This document shows positions 5,846 through 8,733 of a stretch of DNA of 8,733 nt, one piece after another. Position 1 is the first letter of the stretch, and every line of letters starts with the position of its first letter. Source of the DNA: Candidatus Gastranaerophilales bacterium (GTDB taxonomy: Bacteria; Cyanobacteriota; Vampirovibrionia; Gastranaerophilales; Gastranaerophilaceae); assembly GCA_947624665.1 (NCBI GenBank), contig CANQLK010000069.1, positions 1 to 8,733 on the forward strand, in the 5' to 3' direction. Made by a program: the position numbers and the translations under genes. The notes beneath the pieces are model-generated. The model ran no database searches and was not told the origin of the DNA. It was given only the letters and a program-made list of their open reading frames with translations.

Positions 5846-6887
5846 GATTTTCTTTAAAGAATTTTTCAATTTTATCGAAAGGTATAATATCCTTTTTGTC
5901 ATACAAATCCGTATGAGAAGCATTTGGAATAATTAAAAGTTCTTTATTATCACCCTTAAGTTTTTTAAATGCATCTTCACTAAAGTAACGGCTATGAGCT
6001 TTTTCACCGTGAATAAGCAAAACGGCACTTCTTATCTCATTAGAAAATGCTAAAATGGGTTGATTAATAAACGACATACATCCTGTTACATTCCAACCGT
6101 CATTTGAATTTAATGAGCGTTTATGGTAGCCTCTTTTGGTTTTGTAGTAATCATAATAGTCCTTAACAAAATAAGGAGCATCATCAGGAAGCGGATCTAC
6201 AACACCTCCGCCTCTTTTATAAGTTCCGTTTTTATAATCTTCAATTCTTTGAGCATTTAAGTTTTTCTTAAGTTCATATCTGGCATTTTCGTCTGTTTTA
6301 TCGAAATAGCCGTAAGTGTTAACTCTGGACATATCATACATAGTTGAAGCAACGGTTGCTTTAATTCTTGTATCAAGAGCAGCAGCATTTACAGCCATAC
6401 CACCCCATCCGCAGATTCCTATTATCCCGATTTTCTCGGGATTTACATTTTCTTGAACGGAAAGAAAATCGACTGCCGCCATAAAATCTTCCGTATTGAT
6501 ATCAGGTGAAGCCATATATCTCGGTGTTCCGCCTGATTCACCCGTAAATGATGGGTCAAAAGCAATGGTTAAAAATCCTCTTTCAGCCATTTCTTGTGCA
6601 TATAATCCTGATGATTGCTCTTTTACAGCGCCAAAAGGCCCTGCAACAGCAATCGCAGGCAATTTACCTTTATATTTCTTCGGATAATACATATCTGCTG
6701 CCAACGTAATTCCGTATCTGTTATGAAATGTTATTTTTTTATGATTAACTTTCTCACTTTTATCGAAAACTTTATCCCATTTTTTATCTGATTTAAGAAT
6801 TTCAGATTCAGCTTTTGCCTGTGTCATAAAAAAACCTCCCGATATTAATAAACTTACAATTGAATATAACAGAAATTTCTTAAACAT
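5838..6887 (-). CDS. Exported alpha/beta hydrolase with cysteine nucleophile (YcjY/dienelactone-hydrolase-like)
   Basis: 349 residues. The N-terminus MFKKFLLYSIVSLLISGGFF followed by MTQAKAES is a Sec signal peptide with a likely cut after AKA (residue 26). The mature part is an alpha/beta hydrolase. HNRYGITLAADMYYP and LPAIAVAGPFGAVKEQ are the early strands and oxyanion region. GICGWGG (157-163) is the nucleophile elbow with Cys159 in place of the usual Ser, as in dienelactone hydrolases and the YcjY group. LLIHGEKAHS (290-299) is the acidic-residue loop, and NASHTDLYD has the likely catalytic His325. It should cleave an ester or similar bond in the envelope; the substrate is unknown. The ATG directly follows the stop of the O-acetyltransferase gene with no gap, and AGAGG lies inside that gene's end, so the two are translationally coupled. 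An internal ATG (Met21) with a stronger ribosome site could give an unexported form. Confidence 0.87.
   Translation of the reverse strand: MFKKFLLYSIVSLLISGGFFMTQAKAESEILKSDKKWDKVFDKSEKVNHKKITFHNRYGITLAADMYYPKKYKGKLPAIAVAGPFGAVKEQSSGLYAQEMAERGFLTIAFDPSFTGESGGTPRYMASPDINTEDFMAAVDFLSVQENVNPEKIGIIGICGWGGMAVNAAALDTRIKATVASTMYDMSRVNTYGYFDKTDENARYELKKNLNAQRIEDYKNGTYKRGGGVVDPLPDDAPYFVKDYYDYYKTKRGYHKRSLNSNDGWNVTGCMSFINQPILAFSNEIRSAVLLIHGEKAHSRYFSEDAFKKLKGDNKELLIIPNASHTDLYDKKDIIPFDKIEKFFKENLK
6825..6840 (-). promoter_or_regulatory. Internal ribosome site and possible second start in the hydrolase gene
   Basis: GGGAGG (6840-6835) stands seven T's before an in-frame ATG (6827-6825, Met21). This match to the anti-Shine-Dalgarno is better than the AGAGG used for Met1. 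Starting here removes the hydrophobic part of the signal peptide. It may be a coincidence of the SGGFF codons. Confidence 0.35.
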
Positions 6888-7478
6888 TTAAACCTCTATT
6901 TCTTTTATCACTTTGGCAGGATTTCCGACAACAACCGTATTGGCAGGAACACTTTTTGTAACAACGGAACCTGCACCTATAACGGCACCGTCGCCTATTT
7001 TTACCCCCGGCAATATTGTGCAGTCAGCACCTATCCATACTTTATTACCTATTCTAACGGAATTTGGAGTCAAATTTGCTCTCTTTTCGGGGTTCATATC
7101 GTGATTTAGCGTTGCTATTGTAGTATTATGACCGATTAGAACATCATCTCCGATATATATACCGCCTTGATCCTGAAAACGGCAGCAACTGTTTATAAAT
7201 ACATTTTTCCCGATTGTTATATTTTTTCCGCAATCGGTATAAAACGGAGGAAACAGCCTGAAAGTTTTATCAATTTCTCTTCCCGTTAACCTTGAAAATA
7301 TTTCAATTATTTCTTCGGGCGAATGATATTGGCTGTTAAGCTCCATTGTGATTTGTATGGCTTCCTGACTATATTTATGAAAGAATTTAAACATGTCCGA
7401 ACCCAAAACTACATATTCTCTTTCTGCCATTCTCTTTCGAAATTCATTCAGTTCTTCAATATTATTTTTTTCTTTCAT
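6888..7478 (-). CDS. Hexapeptide-repeat sugar O-acetyltransferase (maltose/galactoside acetyltransferase type)
   Basis: A 196-residue acetyl-CoA-dependent O-acetyltransferase of the left-handed beta-helix family, normally a cytoplasmic trimer acetylating a sugar or glycoside. Residues 1-80 are helical and end in FRLFPPFYTDCG, the usual entry to the helix. ITIGKNVFIN, IYIGDDVLIG, VRIGNKVWIG, VKIGDGAVIG and SVVTKSVPAN are successive hexapeptide coils. The loop NHDMNPEKR holds the expected catalytic His126. The ending VVVGNPAKVIKEI is typical of the family. The start is uncertain. ATG at 7478 is chosen; an in-frame TTG at 7490 adds four residues. Neither has a close Shine-Dalgarno site, though AGGG lies ten bases before the TTG. 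It is the first gene of an operon with the exported hydrolase. A loose -10 (TATAAA near 7492-7498) is visible. The sugar substrate cannot be read from sequence. Confidence 0.88.
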   Translation of the reverse strand: MKEKNNIEELNEFRKRMAEREYVVLGSDMFKFFHKYSQEAIQITMELNSQYHSPEEIIEIFSRLTGREIDKTFRLFPPFYTDCGKNITIGKNVFINSCCRFQDQGGIYIGDDVLIGHNTTIATLNHDMNPEKRANLTPNSVRIGNKVWIGADCTILPGVKIGDGAVIGAGSVVTKSVPANTVVVGNPAKVIKEIEV

Positions 7479-7570
7479 CACTTGTGTCAATATTTATAAC
7501 CCTAATTTGCTTTACATATAATTTATCATAAAAAACTAAGAATTACTATTCGATTCCAATTTCAGATATC

Positions 7571-7606
7571 AAAAAAAAGATGGATTAAAGAATAATCCAT
7601 CTTTTT
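7571..7606. terminator. Rho-independent terminator after the Hsp20 gene
   Basis: A perfect 14-bp stem (7574-7587 with 7593-7606) has the loop AAGAA. Its A-run gives a U-tract on the minus strand about 14 bases after the Hsp20 TAA at 7620. The T-run on the other arm makes it potentially bidirectional, though no plus-strand gene needs it here. Confidence 0.9.
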
Positions 7607-7619
7607 AAGTTTCACCCGA

Positions 7620-8075
7620 TTATTTAACAATTAATTTCTTTGTTTGCTCTTTTTCTTTATGCATTTTTGGAGCAGTAATCGTTAAAACTCCATGTTCTAA
7701 TTTTGCTTCGGTTCTATCAATATCAATATCTTCAGGAAGTTGAACAATCCTTGAAAATTCTCCGTAGCTGAATTCGGAATGTTTATAATTTTTATCCTCT
7801 TCTTTTGTTTCATCAATCTTTTTAGCTTTGATTTTCAAGTAATCTTTTTCAATATCAATATCTAAATCTTCTTTTTTAATACCCGGAAGTTCAGCCTTTA
7901 TTTCAAATTCCTTACCTTTATCAGCTACTTCAATAGGCATTGAAAGCTTTTCCGTGTCTTCAAAGTACATACTTTGAGGGAAATAAGTGTCAAAATGTCT
8001 GTTTAATAAAGAGCTGATTTCGTCATTTACAGTTCTGATGAAATTATCGGGTGTTCTTCTAACTAAAAATTTCAT
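7620..8075 (-). CDS. hsp20: Small heat shock protein, Hsp20/alpha-crystallin family
   Basis: A 151-residue ATP-independent holdase chaperone that binds unfolding proteins in the cytoplasm and forms oligomers. The N-terminal arm (1-45) is aromatic and variable (FLVRRTP, LLNRHFDTYFPQSMYF). The alpha-crystallin domain (about 46-140) shows MPIEVADKGKEFEIKAELPG, IKKEDLDIDIEKDYLKIKA, SYGEFSRIVQLPEDID and the signature AKLEHGVLTITAPK (124-137). The C-terminal extension ends KKLIVK, a short LIV version of the I-X-I/V motif that docks into neighbouring subunits. Length is normal for the family. The ATG start has AAGGAG at 8082-8087, six bases upstream. It has its own terminator. No terminator separates it from the XRE gene upstream, so some read-through from that gene is possible. 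Confidence 0.96.
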   Translation of the reverse strand: MKFLVRRTPDNFIRTVNDEISSLLNRHFDTYFPQSMYFEDTEKLSMPIEVADKGKEFEIKAELPGIKKEDLDIDIEKDYLKIKAKKIDETKEEDKNYKHSEFSYGEFSRIVQLPEDIDIDRTEAKLEHGVLTITAPKMHKEKEQTKKLIVK

Positions 8076-8113
8076 AATTTGCTCCTTTCAATTTTTTTAC
8101 TTTCAACACTTAT

Positions 8114-8119
8114 GTTATA
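8114..8119 (-). promoter_or_regulatory. Possible -10 of the Hsp20 gene
   Basis: TATAAC on the minus strand lies about 38 bases before the Hsp20 ATG, with no convincing -35. No CIRCE repeat (TTAGCACTC/GAGTGCTAA) and no sigma-32-like pair is visible in 8076-8187. Heat regulation, if present, is not by those signals. The rest of this 112-base gap is AT-rich without other features. Confidence 0.3.
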
Positions 8120-8186
8120 AATCTTTTTTTCGTACTTTTTGATTTTTTTAACATTTAATTAACAATTTGAAAGGAAAATATAAAAA

Positions 8187-8258
8187 ATTATAAATCAATT
8201 TTAGAAACATCAACAAGCTCTTTAAGTTCAATATTAAGCGCATTTGCTATTTTTTCTA
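8187..8258. repeat. 3'-end direct repeat of the XRE pair, copy 1
   Basis: Matches 8538-8609 at 71 of 72 bases (single difference at 8236, A here and G at 8587), with a constant offset of 351 bases. It covers the stop codon and the last 23 codons of the repressor gene. Identity drops sharply beyond 8258. Confidence 0.95.
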
Positions 8259-8418
8259 AAGTTTCAATTGATGGTTTACTTTGTCCTCGTTCTATTGTAC
8301 TTATAGAATTCGTACTTAAGCCTGAAAGTTCACCCAGTTTTTCTTGAGGCATATTTAATTTGTTTCTTAAAATTCTTATTTTTATTCCGATTTTTTCGCT
8401 TGTAGTTAAACTTGTCAT
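8188..8418 (-). CDS. XRE-family (Cro/CI-type) HTH regulator, copy 1
   Basis: A 76-residue single-domain DNA-binding protein. Residues 11-65 form a classical five-helix HTH_3 fold: IKIRILRNKLNMPQEKLGEL (helices 1-2), GLSTNSISTIERGQ (33-46, with recognition helix around 35-43), the KPSIETLEKIANALNIEL closing segment, and a short acidic tail ELVDVSKIDL. There is no sensor or peptidase domain, so it likely acts as a small dimeric repressor. ATG at 8418 is kept as the start, but no Shine-Dalgarno site precedes it. TATAGT ends seven bases before the ATG, so a leaderless message is conceivable. TATAAT at 8460-8465 is the alternative promoter. A near-copy gene lies 120 bases upstream on the same strand, and a palindrome between them is a likely operator. 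No toxin partner is seen beside it. Confidence 0.9.
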   Translation of the reverse strand: MTSLTTSEKIGIKIRILRNKLNMPQEKLGELSGLSTNSISTIERGQSKPSIETLEKIANALNIELKELVDVSKIDL

Positions 8419-8438
8419 AATACAACTATACTATGATA

Positions 8439-8467
8439 TTGACAAGAAAAATTTAACAAATTATACT
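8439..8467 (+). promoter_or_regulatory. Near-consensus plus-strand promoter directed antisense into XRE copy 2
   Basis: A perfect TTGACA (8439-8444), exactly 17 bases, then TATACT (8462-8467, one mismatch to consensus). Transcription is expected near 8474, at the start of the palindrome. No convincing plus-strand gene follows, so the product would be antisense to the repressor gene at 8539-8733. Confidence 0.6.
8460..8465 (-). promoter_or_regulatory. -10 box for XRE copy 1
   Basis: A perfect TATAAT on the minus strand, about 42 bases before the ATG at 8418. Its bases overlap the plus-strand TATACT, so the two promoters share a symmetric -10. The palindrome at 8473-8494 lies over its -35 zone. 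No good -35 hexamer is seen. Confidence 0.45.
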
Positions 8468-8472
8468 TTGAT

Positions 8473-8494
8473 TATTACAAGCATACTTGTAATA
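8473..8494. promoter_or_regulatory. Palindrome, likely operator of the XRE regulators
   Basis: Arms TATTACAAG and CTTGTAATA are perfect 9-bp inverted repeats around CATA. Position fits repression of both promoters: it overlies the -35 region of the minus-strand TATAAT and the start point of the plus-strand promoter. Related half-sites occur at 8399 (CTTGTAGT), 8411 (CTTGTCAT) and 8439-8446 (TTGACAAG). That XRE binds it is inferred. Confidence 0.6.
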
Positions 8495-8537
8495 GACGAG
8501 TATTTTATGAAAGCAGATACTTTAATGAAAAATTTGG

Positions 8538-8609
8538 ATTATAAATCAATTTTAGAAACATCAACAAGCTCTTTAAGTTCAATATTGAGCGCATTTGCTA
8601 TTTTTTCTA
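8538..8609. repeat. 3'-end direct repeat of the XRE pair, copy 2
   Basis: Partner of 8187-8258 (71/72 bases). It encodes the identical C-terminus IANALNIELKELVDVSKIDL of the second regulator. Confidence 0.95.
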
Positions 8610-8733
8610 TTGTTTCTAATGTCGGACTCATTTGTCCTCTTTCTATCATACCTATTGAATTTTTGCTCAATCCCGCCAGCTCTGAAAATTGCTCTTGGGA
8701 AAGTTTCATTTTTATTCTCAAAAATCTTATTTT
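8539..8733 (-). CDS. XRE-family HTH regulator, copy 2 (5' end outside window)
   Basis: A paralogue of the neighbouring 76-residue regulator. The frame is open to the window edge and the 64 visible residues (KIRFLRIKMKLSQEQFSELA onward) align with residues 13-76 of copy 1, so about 12 N-terminal residues are missing. An in-frame TTG at 8721 and ATG at 8709 exist, but starting at either would remove much of helix 1. The HTH is QEQFSELAGLSKNSIGMIERGQ. Its recognition region reads SKNSIGMIERGQMSPT where copy 1 has STNSISTIERGQSKPS. The last 20 residues are identical in both. The preserved tail and changed recognition helix suggest either two binding specificities that can still dimerise, or recent gene conversion of the 3' end. 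Its promoter and partner genes lie beyond the window. Confidence 0.88.
   Translation of the reverse strand, partial: KIRFLRIKMKLSQEQFSELAGLSKNSIGMIERGQMSPTLETIEKIANALNIELKELVDVSKIDL

Noticed and set aside
8076..8187. CIRCE or sigma-32 control of the Hsp20 gene
   Set aside because: No TTAGCACTC/GAGTGCTAA inverted repeat and no CTTGAAA plus CCCCAT pair were found in the upstream gap.
8507..8733. Long open plus-strand frame starting ATG AAA GCA, hydrophobic, open to the window edge, downstream of the plus-strand promoter
   Set aside because: It lies wholly antisense to the XRE gene, and most of its hydrophobic codons are the complement of the repressor's helix codons. The Shine-Dalgarno match is poor. 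The transcript may be real, but the protein is not supported.
8188..8733. Toxin-antitoxin module with XRE antitoxin
   Set aside because: No toxin-like gene (HigB, RelE, HipA, ImmA) is next to either regulator inside the window. A partner beyond the right edge cannot be excluded.

Overview
The window is AT-rich bacterial chromosome with tightly packed genes, strong AAGGAG-type ribosome sites and hairpin-plus-U-tract terminators. The best guess for the host is a gut lineage of non-photosynthetic cyanobacterial relatives (Candidatus Gastranaerophilales / Melainabacteria, Vampirovibrionia). This is an inference from remembered resemblances: the orphan protein with the N-terminal 'SFKGY' start, the tRNA-Glu body, and the EGHPLLWY-type membrane protein. 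There is no rRNA or marker gene here to confirm it. No phage, IS element or CRISPR array was seen.

Left part (1-1700): the 3' end of ilvC (ketol-acid reductoisomerase) ends in a strong hairpin terminator. A convergent small protein with a C-terminal glycine-zipper membrane segment follows. Divergent from it is a 192-residue orphan protein of unknown role.

Centre (1700-5835): a large acidic protein on the minus strand has a lysozyme-like C-terminal domain, a long coiled coil and three 48-bp in-frame tandem repeats, but no signal peptide. Its leader contains a long imperfect hairpin followed by U6 immediately before the ribosome site. On the plus strand there is a tRNA-Glu(CTC) with an A1-C72 mismatch and a promoter placed almost at its mature 5' end. 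A polytopic GT-C-like membrane glycosyltransferase follows.

Right part (5838-8733, all minus strand): a two-gene operon has a hexapeptide-repeat O-acetyltransferase, then a secreted alpha/beta hydrolase with a cysteine nucleophile. The stop and start codons of the pair abut. Next come an Hsp20 chaperone with its own terminator and two tandem XRE-family repressors; the second repressor runs off the window edge. The repressor genes are 71/72 identical at their 3' ends but diverged in the DNA-binding half. Their intergenic region holds a 9-bp-arm palindrome, further CTTGT half-sites, a minus-strand TATAAT box and a near-consensus plus-strand promoter pointing antisense into the upstream repressor gene. 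This repressor pair and its control region are the most unusual part of the window. The lysozyme-like protein without a signal peptide comes next.
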